Assembly (NCBI RefSeq): GCF_001189235.2
Contig: NZ_LFIP02000003.1
Coordinates: 868,001-932,000, forward strand
DNA length: 64,000 bases
Reading direction: 5' to 3'
Source of the DNA: Bradyrhizobium embrapense
Lineage (GTDB): Bacteria > Pseudomonadota > Alphaproteobacteria > Rhizobiales > Xanthobacteraceae
The notes below the pieces were generated by a model. That model was not told the origin of the DNA. It did no database searches and saw only the letters and a program-made list of their open reading frames with translations. Position numbers and translations under genes: made by a program. Shown here one piece after another: positions 43,832 to 52,015 of the stretch (position 1 is the stretch's first letter; each line of letters begins with the position of its first letter).

Positions 43832-43991
43832 GCTTTCCCGCATCGCAACGGCTTGCGCCAACGGCGGGCGCCGTCCCGGCCGGCTGGCAGGTTTTCGGTC
43901 TCCGCGCTAGCGCTGTGCAGATCGACCCGTTATACGACTGCCCGGGACCTTTCCAACCATCGTCCGGCGCATTCCGGCAGCACGAGCAATC

Positions 43992-44312
43992 ATGGCCAAA
44001 ATCCACTTTATCGACCATTCCGGAGAGAAACGCTCCATTGATATCGAGAACGGCGCGACGGTGATGGAAGGCGCGATCCGCAACGCCATTCCCGGCATTG
44101 AAGCCGAATGCGGTGGCGCCTGCGCCTGTGCGACCTGCCATGTCTATGTCGATGAAGCGTGGCGCGAGAAGGTCGGCGCACCGTCGCCGATGGAAGAGGA
44201 TATGCTGGATTTCGGCTTCGACGTGCGTCCGAACTCGCGGCTGTCCTGCCAGATCAAGGTGACCGACGATCTCGACGGGCTGGTCGTGTCGACGCCGGAG
44301 CGGCAAGCTTAA
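43992..44312 (+). CDS. Adrenodoxin-type 2Fe-2S ferredoxin
   Basis: A 106-residue electron carrier of the FdxB/adrenodoxin group. Cluster ligands are Cys40, Cys46, Cys49 and Cys86 (C-x5-C-x2-C then a distant C), seen in ECGGACACATCHVYVDEAW and SRLSCQIKV. Such ferredoxins serve cytochrome P450s, heme A synthesis or Fe-S assembly. The ferredoxin-NADP reductase encoded 630 bp downstream is a natural partner. No isc or P450 gene adjoins it. The start is the ATG at 43992; 160 bp upstream shows no gene. Confidence 0.93.
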   Translation: MAKIHFIDHSGEKRSIDIENGATVMEGAIRNAIPGIEAECGGACACATCHVYVDEAWREKVGAPSPMEEDMLDFGFDVRPNSRLSCQIKVTDDLDGLVVSTPERQA

Positions 44313-44318
44313 GATCGC

Positions 44319-44780
44319 TTATTCGCCGTCCGGGTTCACACCGCGACGGACCCAGCGGCGGAAGTTCTGCTTGACCTCCGCCGGCAATGGCGTCGGTCGG
44401 CGCGTGGCCTCATCGATCATCACGGTGATCGCTTTCGCCGATGCCACGCATCTCCCTTCCGAAAATACCACCTGATCGAACGTGGCCGACGTCCGTCCGA
44501 ACTTGACCAGACCGAGCCCGAGCTCGATCTGGCCCGGCCAGTGCAACTCGGCGCGGAAATGGATGTCGAGCCGCACCATGATCCAGCCGAGCCCAGCCGG
44601 CATCAGCCCCATGCTGCGGTCTTTCACCAGCGTGACGCGGCCGGTCTCGAAATATGTTGCATACACCGCGTTGTTGACGTGCCCGTTCGGGTCGAGATCG
44701 GCAAAGCGCACATTGTCGGACAGGCGATAAGGGAAATCTTCCAGGCGCGGCGCGTCATCCGCGCGGATAGGGGCGTTCAC
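44319..44780 (-). CDS. Acyl-CoA thioesterase (hotdog fold, 4-hydroxybenzoyl-CoA thioesterase family)
   Basis: A 153-residue hotdog protein with VRFADLDPNGHVNNAVYATYFETGR (about 25-49), which includes the catalytic Asp and the DxxGHxNN motif of YbgC/FadM-like thioesterases. They hydrolyse acyl-CoA thioesters; the chain preference is unknown. The start is a GTG at 44780 with GGAG ten bases upstream. It is convergent with the ferredoxin gene and divergent from the reductase gene. Confidence 0.88.
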   Translation of the reverse strand: MNAPIRADDAPRLEDFPYRLSDNVRFADLDPNGHVNNAVYATYFETGRVTLVKDRSMGLMPAGLGWIMVRLDIHFRAELHWPGQIELGLGLVKFGRTSATFDQVVFSEGRCVASAKAITVMIDEATRRPTPLPAEVKQNFRRWVRRGVNPDGE

Positions 44781-44944
44781 GAGATTTGATCTCCGTCAGT
44801 TTCCGTCCATACAGCCGAGTTATGAAGGCTCGGCAAGGGGTTGCCGCGCCAGCGTCTACCCCTATTATGCATGTCCCGATCCGATACCTCCTGGCTGGAC
44901 AGGCAACGGCCGCCCCGGTCGATTTCAATGGAAAAGAAGCGGAC

Positions 44945-45973
44945 ATGAGCGAAGCGATCAAGACCGATGTGCTGATTATTGGCGCGGGCCCCTGCGGACT
45001 GTTCGCCGTGTTCGAACTGGGCCTGCTCGACATGAAGGTGCATCTGGTCGACATCCTCGACAAGATCGGCGGGCAGTGCGCCGAGCTCTATCCCGAGAAG
45101 CCGATCTACGACATTCCCGGCATTCCCTTCGTCACCGGCCAGGGCCTCACCGACCAGCTGATGGAGCAGATCAAGCCGTTCAATCCGACCTTCCATCTCA
45201 ACGAGATGGTGGAGAGCATCGAGAAGATCGGCGATCCCTTGTTCCGCGTGAAGACCGATGCCGGCAAGGAGTTCGAGTGCAAGGTCGTGGTGATCTCCGC
45301 GGGCGGCGGCTCGTTCCAGCCGAAGCGTCCACCGGTGCCGGGCATCGAGGCCTATGAAGGCACGTCGGTGTTCTATGCGGTGCGCAAGATGGAGCAGTTC
45401 CGCGACAAGAACATCCTGATCGTCGGCGGCGGCGACTCCGCGCTCGACTGGACGCTCAATCTGCATCCGATCGCCAAGCGCATCACGCTGCTGCATCGAC
45501 GCGACGATTTCCGCGCGGCGCCGCACAGCGTCGAGCAGATGCGCGCGCTGGTTTCGGGCGGCAAGATGGATCTCAAGATCGGCCAGGTCACCGAGCTGGA
45601 AGGTGCGGGCGGCCAGGTTTCCGGCGCTCACGTCAAAGGCAACGACAATGCGATGAGCAAGGTCGACTGCGATACGATCCTGCCGTTCTTCGGGCTCACC
45701 ATGAAGCTCGGTCCGGTGGCGAACTGGGGCGTCGCGCTGGAGAACAATCTGGTGCCGGTCGACACCGCAGCATTCGAGACCAACATTTCGGGCATCTTCG
45801 CGATCGGCGACATCAACACCTATCCGGGCAAGCTGAAGCTCATTCTCTCCGGCTTCCACGAGGGCGCGCTGATGGCGCAGAAGGCGCACCGCTACGTGTA
45901 TCCCGACAAGCGGCTGGTGTTCCAGTACACAACCTCGTCATCCAGTTTGCAGAAGAAGCTTGGAGTGAACTGA
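44945..45973 (+). CDS. Ferredoxin--NADP+ reductase, thioredoxin-reductase-like (YumC type)
   Basis: A 342-residue flavoprotein that passes electrons between NADPH and ferredoxin. The FAD site is IIGAGPCGLFAVFELG, the NADPH site is VGGGDSALDW and the second FAD contact is IFAIGDINTYPGK. There is no CxxC redox pair, which excludes thioredoxin reductase. Length is exactly that of the type 2 FNR family, and the C-terminal FQYTTSSS tail with aromatic residue fits it. The start is the ATG at 44945 after a purine-rich AAAAGAAGCGG. It likely works with the 2Fe-2S ferredoxin encoded just upstream. Confidence 0.93.
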   Translation: MSEAIKTDVLIIGAGPCGLFAVFELGLLDMKVHLVDILDKIGGQCAELYPEKPIYDIPGIPFVTGQGLTDQLMEQIKPFNPTFHLNEMVESIEKIGDPLFRVKTDAGKEFECKVVVISAGGGSFQPKRPPVPGIEAYEGTSVFYAVRKMEQFRDKNILIVGGGDSALDWTLNLHPIAKRITLLHRRDDFRAAPHSVEQMRALVSGGKMDLKIGQVTELEGAGGQVSGAHVKGNDNAMSKVDCDTILPFFGLTMKLGPVANWGVALENNLVPVDTAAFETNISGIFAIGDINTYPGKLKLILSGFHEGALMAQKAHRYVYPDKRLVFQYTTSSSSLQKKLGVN

Positions 45974-46100
45974 TTCCACTCCAACAGCGACCAATGCCAG
46001 GGGCATGGGCCATTGCCCGTCCGGCGCGGGTACTGGAACACTCCGCGAAATGGCCGTAGTCTGCTCGTAATCGAGTTTGTCGATTGATCAGGTGATGATG

Positions 46101-46673
46101 ATGCGGAACACGCTATCCAGACTTCGGCTGATCTTGGCGGTCGCCACGGCCTTTGCGCTAGCTGCTCCGCTTGCAGCTTCGGCGGCCGAGCTATCGGCGG
46201 CCGGCCTCTGGCAGAAGGTCGAGGACGGCAAGCCGGAAGGCTGGTTCCTGGTGATCGAGCGCAACGGCCTGTTCGAAGGCATGATTGCAAAGATGTTCTC
46301 AGCGCCCGGCGATCCGCCCAATCCGGTCTGCTCGAAATGCACCGACGATCGCAAGGACATGCCATGGCTTGGCATTCCCCTGATCCGCGACATGAAGCGC
46401 AATGGGCTGGCCTATGAAGGCGGCAACGTGCTCGATCCGCGCAACGGCAAGGTCTACAAGGCCAAGATGACGCTGAGCGCCGATGGACAGACGCTCACCA
46501 TGCGCGGCTATCTCGGCATCTCGCTGTTCGGCAAGGACGAGGTCTGGACCCGGCTGCCGGACACGGCGCTGGCGCAGCTCGATCCCGCAATCGTCGCCAA
46601 ATATCTGCCATCGCAAGCCGCCGCGATGAAGCCGCCGCCTCCGGCGCCCTTGCCGGCGACGAAGCGGCACTGA
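46101..46673 (+). CDS. Exported DUF2147-like protein
   Basis: A 190-residue protein with a signal peptide (about 1-30, ending AASAAE) and one domain of the DUF2147 type: GLWQKVEDGKPEGWFLVIERNG, VCSKCTDDRKDMPWLGIPLIRDMKR and GYLGISLFGKDEVWTRL. The paired Cys in CSKC may bind metal or form a disulfide. The function is unknown. Three in-frame ATGs (46095, 46098, 46101) stand in tandem; the third has the best spacing from AGG. It ends in a Pro-rich tail. Confidence 0.8.
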   Translation: MRNTLSRLRLILAVATAFALAAPLAASAAELSAAGLWQKVEDGKPEGWFLVIERNGLFEGMIAKMFSAPGDPPNPVCSKCTDDRKDMPWLGIPLIRDMKRNGLAYEGGNVLDPRNGKVYKAKMTLSADGQTLTMRGYLGISLFGKDEVWTRLPDTALAQLDPAIVAKYLPSQAAAMKPPPPAPLPATKRH

Positions 46674-46753
46674 AGCGGCACCAAAAAGCTCTCACGCTCC
46701 GATTGGGATCACGTTCGCTCGCGGCCGCAAGCGTGCGGTTGCGCGTGCAGCAT

Positions 46754-48709
46754 TCAGCGTCGCTCCGGTGCGGTCGGCAATGGCGCGACCGGCTCGGAGA
46801 TCACCTCGGGCACGGTGGTGTTCAATCGCAGCACGGTAGCGGCTGCGGGCACCGCGGCGTCGGCCATCGCCGCATGACCTTCCGCGCTCGGATGCACCGC
46901 GCCGCCATACACCGCCGACAGGATGCCCCATGTCGCGTCGTGGATGTCGGTCGGCTGCATCGAGGACGGCAGGCCCTGCGGGTAGGTCATCGCCGCGAAA
47001 TAGCTGTCATTGGCGTCGCGGATCCAGCGTGCGCGCGGCAGGTAGGCGCGGTACTCGCCGGCGCTGCGGCCGCATTTGAGCGGCTGGCTTGCCGCGGCGA
47101 CGATGTCCGAGACGAAGCTGTCGCCGTTGGCGGCGAAGCAGTCGCGGTCGAACTCCGGATCGGTCGAGGCGCGCGCGCAGAAGCCGTGGCTTGCAAACGC
47201 ATCCTGGTGCGCATCGACGAATGTCATGCGGTCGGCCTGCGGATTGCGGCAGATGATGCCGGACTGGCACTGCGCGATCGCCTTGAGCTGCGGCAGGAAC
47301 TCGTTCTGCACGAAGCCCGAGACCGCCGCGAGCCGCTTCGGATCGGCGTTGAACGAGGGATGGATCTCGAAGCCGGCGCGGCCGCCGGGGCAGGGCGCGC
47401 CGCCATTGGCCAGCGCCGGATTGGCGTAGGCCGTGTAGATCACGTGCGAGAGGTCGCCACCGACCAACGGCTTCAGCGCATCGCGCAGCTTGGCGAAATC
47501 GGCCGGCAGGTCGCGCGCCAAAGCCGAGCGGGCATCGTCGACGCTGGCCATCGAGCCGCCCTTGAACAGCGTACGTTCCGTCGGCGTGTCGACGATCACG
47601 TTGGCGACGAGGCCGGAGAAATAGATGTCGTTGGCGCCGATCGACAGCAGCACGAGGTCGAGCGTGCGGTCCGGCTGGCGGCGCTTGGCGGCTGCCATTG
47701 CCGTACGCAGCTCCGCGATCTGGCCGTTGACGGTGCCCGAGCAGGTGCTGGCGGTCTTCGTCGGCAGGCATTCCCGCGCCTGCTGCGAGCCGAGCAGGCC
47801 GTCGGCGATGGTGGCGCCGGTGCAGGCCAGCGGCAGATAGGTCACCGCGATGTGCGGATATTGCACGGCGAGCGCAAGCGCGGTGCGGGTCTGGTAGCTG
47901 TACAGCGAACGATGACAGGCCGAGTTGAGCCACAGCGCGCTCTGGCGCTGCCAGTTGGTCAGGGTGTCGGGCGCTTCGCAGGCACGGCCGCCTTTGAAGC
48001 CGGCACGGCTCGGCCGATAATATTGCGCTCCGCCGAGATAGGAGCGGAAGCAGAACCCTTCGTCGGAGAGCGCGATCGCGCGATCGGGATTGCCTTCGCC
48101 GGATGCGATGCTGTCGCCGAGGCCGGCGATCAGCAAGTCGCGCACCGCGATCTGGGTGGTCACGCGCTGGTTGGCATCCGCGCCGCTGGCGATGTCGACG
48201 GTCGCGACCGTGGTGCGGCCGTAGCGGACGCGCAGATTGACCGGCTCGGCGCAATCGAATGTCGAGGATTGCGGCCCGTCGCCATCGTCGAACGACCAGG
48301 CGCAGGTCGCGCCGACCGGAACCGGACCGGTCAGCCGCACGACGATCGGGTGATCGATCGGCGTCAGATAGCTTTCCTTGACGTTGTCGCGCGTGCAGGG
48401 CTCGTTGACGCGGCCCTGCAGGTCGATGCAGAGCCGGTTGACCGTGTTGCGCGCCCAGCCGCGGCCGTCGCTTTGCAGTTCCAGCGCCTGTTCCGAGGCC
48501 AACACGCTGCGGCCGAGCCCGCTTTCGACGTGCAGGCGGAAGTCGCGTTCCTCACGGAACAACCGGAAGCGGTTGCGGACCTCCCAGGAGATCGAGAGCT
48601 GGTCATCCTGCGCGTCCGCGGCTGAAGCCAATACCGCCGCGAGCGCGCTGCCGAGCAGCATGCTGCAAACCGTGACACGAAATGAAAATCGAACCAAAAA
48701 GCCAATCAT
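46754..48709 (-). CDS. Secreted SGNH/GDSL-type hydrolase, large
   Basis: A 651-residue exported protein. A signal peptide occupies about 1-33. Residues 40-185 form a beta-rich domain of unknown type, and a SGNH hydrolase domain starts at about 190 with GLGDSIASGEGNPD (nucleophile Ser200). SIGANDIYFSG gives Asn360 and HPSAEGHAAMAD near 610 supplies the Asp/His block. A large insertion with many Cys residues (about 220-330) lies between the first two blocks. The substrate may be an ester of lipid or polysaccharide. It is transcribed alone; a YbhN-type gene precedes it on the same strand by 114 bp. Confidence 0.83.
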   Translation of the reverse strand: MIGFLVRFSFRVTVCSMLLGSALAAVLASAADAQDDQLSISWEVRNRFRLFREERDFRLHVESGLGRSVLASEQALELQSDGRGWARNTVNRLCIDLQGRVNEPCTRDNVKESYLTPIDHPIVVRLTGPVPVGATCAWSFDDGDGPQSSTFDCAEPVNLRVRYGRTTVATVDIASGADANQRVTTQIAVRDLLIAGLGDSIASGEGNPDRAIALSDEGFCFRSYLGGAQYYRPSRAGFKGGRACEAPDTLTNWQRQSALWLNSACHRSLYSYQTRTALALAVQYPHIAVTYLPLACTGATIADGLLGSQQARECLPTKTASTCSGTVNGQIAELRTAMAAAKRRQPDRTLDLVLLSIGANDIYFSGLVANVIVDTPTERTLFKGGSMASVDDARSALARDLPADFAKLRDALKPLVGGDLSHVIYTAYANPALANGGAPCPGGRAGFEIHPSFNADPKRLAAVSGFVQNEFLPQLKAIAQCQSGIICRNPQADRMTFVDAHQDAFASHGFCARASTDPEFDRDCFAANGDSFVSDIVAAASQPLKCGRSAGEYRAYLPRARWIRDANDSYFAAMTYPQGLPSSMQPTDIHDATWGILSAVYGGAVHPSAEGHAAMADAAVPAAATVLRLNTTVPEVISEPVAPLPTAPERR

Positions 48710-48823
48710 GGCGCGGTTTGACGCGAGTGGTACGGCGAAAATAAGAGAAGCGGCCGCAGAGACCCAAATCCGGGATCGAAACCGCGACTCGAGGCGGGGA
48801 CCTTGGGGCCGATAACGTCGCTG

Positions 48824-49900
48824 TTACCGTCTCAGCCGCCTGATCTGCTGCTGCCGGCTTTCGATCGGTTGCCGCACGGTCGCCGAAGCCGTGCAGGCTT
48901 GGCTCAATCGCTTTCTTTCCTGCCAGGGCCGCACCACGTTGAGCCACAGCTCGCGCATGCCCATGATCGAGATCGAGATCCCGAACGGGATCAGGAAATA
49001 GAGGATACGGAACACGACCAGCGTCGCCAGCAATTGCTCCTTGCTGAACTCCGGCAGCGCCACCAGCATCGCAGCGTCGAACACGCCGATCGAGCCGGGG
49101 GCGTGGCTCGCAAAGCCGAGCAGCGTCGCCAGGATGAACACCACCGCCAGCGAGACGAAGTCGATATGCGGCTCGGTCGGCATCAAGAGATACATCGCGA
49201 GCGCGCAGAAGCCGAGATCGACCACGCCGATGATGATCTGCAGCAGCGTCAGCTTGGCCGAGGGCAGCACCACCTTCCAGCCGTTCTGGCCGAGCTCGCG
49301 GCGCTTCTCGCCGGTCAGGAGCCAGACGAAATAGGTGCCGATGCCGGCAAGGCAGCCGAGCGCGATCAGCCGGTTCATCGCCGGCGGCAGCAGGTCCATC
49401 GCCGATGCCGCCGCGGGGTGCCAGGCCATGCCGAAGCCGAGCACGAACAGATTGCCGAGCCAGAAGGTCAGGCCCGAGAGGAAGCAGATCTTGGCGACGT
49501 CGATCGCCGAAAGCCCGTAGTCGGAATAGATCCGGAAGCGGATCGCACCGCCGGTAAAAACGGTGGCGCCGATATTGTGGCCGATCGTGTAGCTGGTGAA
49601 GCTCGACAGCGCTGCGATGCGGTAGGGGACGTGGGTCTTGCCGATCGTGCGTAGCGCGAAGAAGTCATAGAAGGTCAGCGTGCAGAATGCTCCGACCACG
49701 CAGAGCGCCGCCAGCGCGATCCGGTGCGGCGCGATGTCGGTCAGCGCGGTGAGGATGATACCGGTGTCGACGCCCTTCAGGGTGTGGACCAGCGTCGTGA
49801 GCGCGAACACGATGATGAGCACGCTCGCAGCGATCCCGAGCCGTTTCCAGCCGATCTTTTCCTTGAAGCCACGCCCAAGCGTGGTCAGCAGCCGAAGCAT
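48824..49900 (-). CDS. YbhN/UPF0104 integral membrane protein
   Basis: A 358-residue polytopic protein of the same flippase-like domain family as the protein at 12552-13517. It has about eight helices, GHNIGATVFTGGAIRFRIYS (about 108-127, the family's ...GG..R.. motif) and GFASHAPGSIGVFDAAML. Members are suspected to move or modify lipids, and the MprF membrane domain belongs here. The start is the ATG at 49900 with a strong GGGAGG eight bases upstream. It lies alone beside a 618 bp gap. Confidence 0.82.
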   Translation of the reverse strand: MLRLLTTLGRGFKEKIGWKRLGIAASVLIIVFALTTLVHTLKGVDTGIILTALTDIAPHRIALAALCVVGAFCTLTFYDFFALRTIGKTHVPYRIAALSSFTSYTIGHNIGATVFTGGAIRFRIYSDYGLSAIDVAKICFLSGLTFWLGNLFVLGFGMAWHPAAASAMDLLPPAMNRLIALGCLAGIGTYFVWLLTGEKRRELGQNGWKVVLPSAKLTLLQIIIGVVDLGFCALAMYLLMPTEPHIDFVSLAVVFILATLLGFASHAPGSIGVFDAAMLVALPEFSKEQLLATLVVFRILYFLIPFGISISIMGMRELWLNVVRPWQERKRLSQACTASATVRQPIESRQQQIRRLRR

Positions 49901-50518
49901 TCATCCTCCCGGCAGGGACAATTTCAGTGGGACCCGGTCACGGACGGCGACGGGTGACGGGCAAACGCACCGTACGCGATGACCCATAAGGCAAAACCGA
50001 TGCGTTGTGCAGCCCTTGACAAGCCAACCTTCGGCCCCCGTCCAGCGTTGTTGTCATACTGGCTACATATGTTCTCGTTCTTCGGAATGTGAGTCGCAGC
50101 CATGTCGTCGGCCGCGACGGCAGCACTGCATGTTCCGCCGCCTTTCAGTCGTTCCTGACGATTTCGTAGGCTTTTTTTGCCGATTTTGCCGCCGTCGCAG
50201 CGCCACTGCGGGGCCGTCGGAGCGGAGCGAATAGACGCTATGCATCAGCGTGGGGGAGGTCCGGGCCGGCTGCGGCGTTTACCAAGGCGTGAAGTCGATG
50301 TGCGCATCTGCGTGATCGGGCTGTGGACCGCTGTTCGGGCCGGAATGAGGCACCCGGAGGGCGGTCCGTAGGTCTATTGAGGCAAAACGCCGCGCAACAT
50401 CGCTGCGGCCGCGCGGTCCGGGCGCCACGAGGATACCACACTTCGACCGATGACGAAATATCCTTGAGCAACGAAGGCCTATCTCTCGGATTGGTTGCCG
50501 AGAAGCGAGGTCACGACC
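49901..50518. other. Large intergenic region, no supported gene
   Basis: A 618 bp gap between divergent starts. Short open frames in it (up to 77 residues) show no protein-like features. A TTGACA at about 50016 could be a -35 element, but no fitting -10 was found. It probably holds promoters for the YbhN gene and the exporter, and perhaps a long leader for the latter. Confidence 0.4.
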
Positions 50519-51937
50519 ATGCAACAGACATCCCTGAACCTCCGGCGCATGCCGGACCCGCGTGCGAGGTCGCATCAGTCGTCGACCGGGCTCGCGGCGA
50601 CGTTGACGCTCGCCGCGATGAGTCTCGGTTACGGCGTCGTGCAACTCGACGTCACCATCGTCAACACCGCGCTCAACGCCATCGGCGGCTCGCTCGGCGG
50701 CGGCGTCGCCGAGCTGCAATGGGTGGTGAGCGCCTACACCATCGCCTTTGCCGCCTTCATCCTGACCGCGGGCGCGCTCGGCGACCGGATCGGCGCCAAG
50801 CGCGTTTTCATGGCCGGCTTTGCCATCTTCACCGCGGCGTCGGTTGCGTGCGCGATCGCGCCTGATGCCGTGACGCTGATCGCCGCGCGCTGCGTGCAGG
50901 GGCTGGCCGCGGCCATCCTGGTGCCGAACTCGCTCGCGCTGCTGCGCCACGCCTATGCGGACGAGAAGGCGCGGGGACGTGCGGTCGGCATCTGGGCCGC
51001 AGGCGCGAGCCTTGCGCTGACCGCCGGCCCGTTCGTCGGCGGCGGACTGATCACGCTGGTCGGCTGGCGCGCGATCTTCCTGGTCAATCTGCCGATCGGC
51101 CTCGCCGGCCTCTGGCTCGCCTGGCGCTTTGCCGGCGAAACCACGCGCCATCAGCAGCATCGGCTCGATCTGCCGGGACAGATTGCGGCGATCGCCGCAC
51201 TCGGCACGCTGGCCGGCGCGCTCATCGAGGGCGGCGCGCTCGGCTGGAGCAGCCCGTTGGTGGTCGCAGGCTTCGGCCTGGCGGCCGCCTTCTCCGTGCT
51301 GTTCGTCTGGCGTGAGGCGTGCGCCGCGCAGCCGATGCTGCCGCTCTCGCTGTTCAGCCACAGGATGTTTGCCCTGACCGCGCTGGTCGGCCTGCTGGTG
51401 AACGTTGCGTTCTACGGGTTGATCTTCGTGCTCAGCCTCTACTTCCAGCAGGTCAACGGGCTGTCGGCATTCGCCACCGGCCTCGCTTTCGTGCCGATGC
51501 TCGGCGCCGTGCTGCCCGCCAATTTGATCGCGCCGCTTGTCGCCGAGCGCATCGGCGCGCCGCGGACGATCGCGCTCGGCGCCGCGATCTCGGGCGCCGG
51601 ATGCGTGGCGATGCTGTTCATCGGTCCCGCCACCAGCTATCTCGCGATCTGCCTGCAACTGCTCGCGATCAGCGGCGGCCTCGGCCTGCTGGTGCCGCCG
51701 CTGACATCGACGCTGCTCGGCAGCGCCGAGCCGCAGCATGCCGGGATCGCGGCCGGGGTGCTGAATGCGACGCGGCAGACCGGCAGCGTGCTTGGTGTCG
51801 CGCTGTTCGGCTCGATGGTCGGCCGCTCCGCGGCCTTCATCGCCGGCCTGCATGCGGCGCTCGTGATCTCCGCCGGCGTATTGCTTGCCGCTGCCGTGCT
51901 GATCTGGATCGGCGCATCATCACAAGCGCGGCAATGA
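50519..51937 (+). CDS. DHA2-family MFS drug exporter (EmrB/QacA type)
   Basis: A 472-residue transporter with about fourteen helices. LDVTIVNTALNAIGG (motif D1 in TM1) is the DHA2 mark, GALGDRIGAKRVF is motif A and GPFVGGGLITLVGWRAIFLVNLPIG is motif C with the following loop. It is expected to expel hydrophobic compounds using the proton gradient. The ATG at 50519 has GCGAGG nine bases upstream and is preferred over an upstream start at 50495. No regulator is beside it. Confidence 0.88.
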   Translation: MQQTSLNLRRMPDPRARSHQSSTGLAATLTLAAMSLGYGVVQLDVTIVNTALNAIGGSLGGGVAELQWVVSAYTIAFAAFILTAGALGDRIGAKRVFMAGFAIFTAASVACAIAPDAVTLIAARCVQGLAAAILVPNSLALLRHAYADEKARGRAVGIWAAGASLALTAGPFVGGGLITLVGWRAIFLVNLPIGLAGLWLAWRFAGETTRHQQHRLDLPGQIAAIAALGTLAGALIEGGALGWSSPLVVAGFGLAAAFSVLFVWREACAAQPMLPLSLFSHRMFALTALVGLLVNVAFYGLIFVLSLYFQQVNGLSAFATGLAFVPMLGAVLPANLIAPLVAERIGAPRTIALGAAISGAGCVAMLFIGPATSYLAICLQLLAISGGLGLLVPPLTSTLLGSAEPQHAGIAAGVLNATRQTGSVLGVALFGSMVGRSAAFIAGLHAALVISAGVLLAAAVLIWIGASSQARQ

Positions 51938-52015
51938 GCGAGGCGGTCGTTGCGCGGTCGCGGCGCGGCAACTAGGCTTGCGCCGTAGGGGACTGTCGCC
52001 GAGGGGGCTGATCGG

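Noticed and set aside
49901..50518. A small gene in the 618 bp gap
   Set aside because: Open frames of 60-77 codons lack a ribosome site and have random-looking composition.
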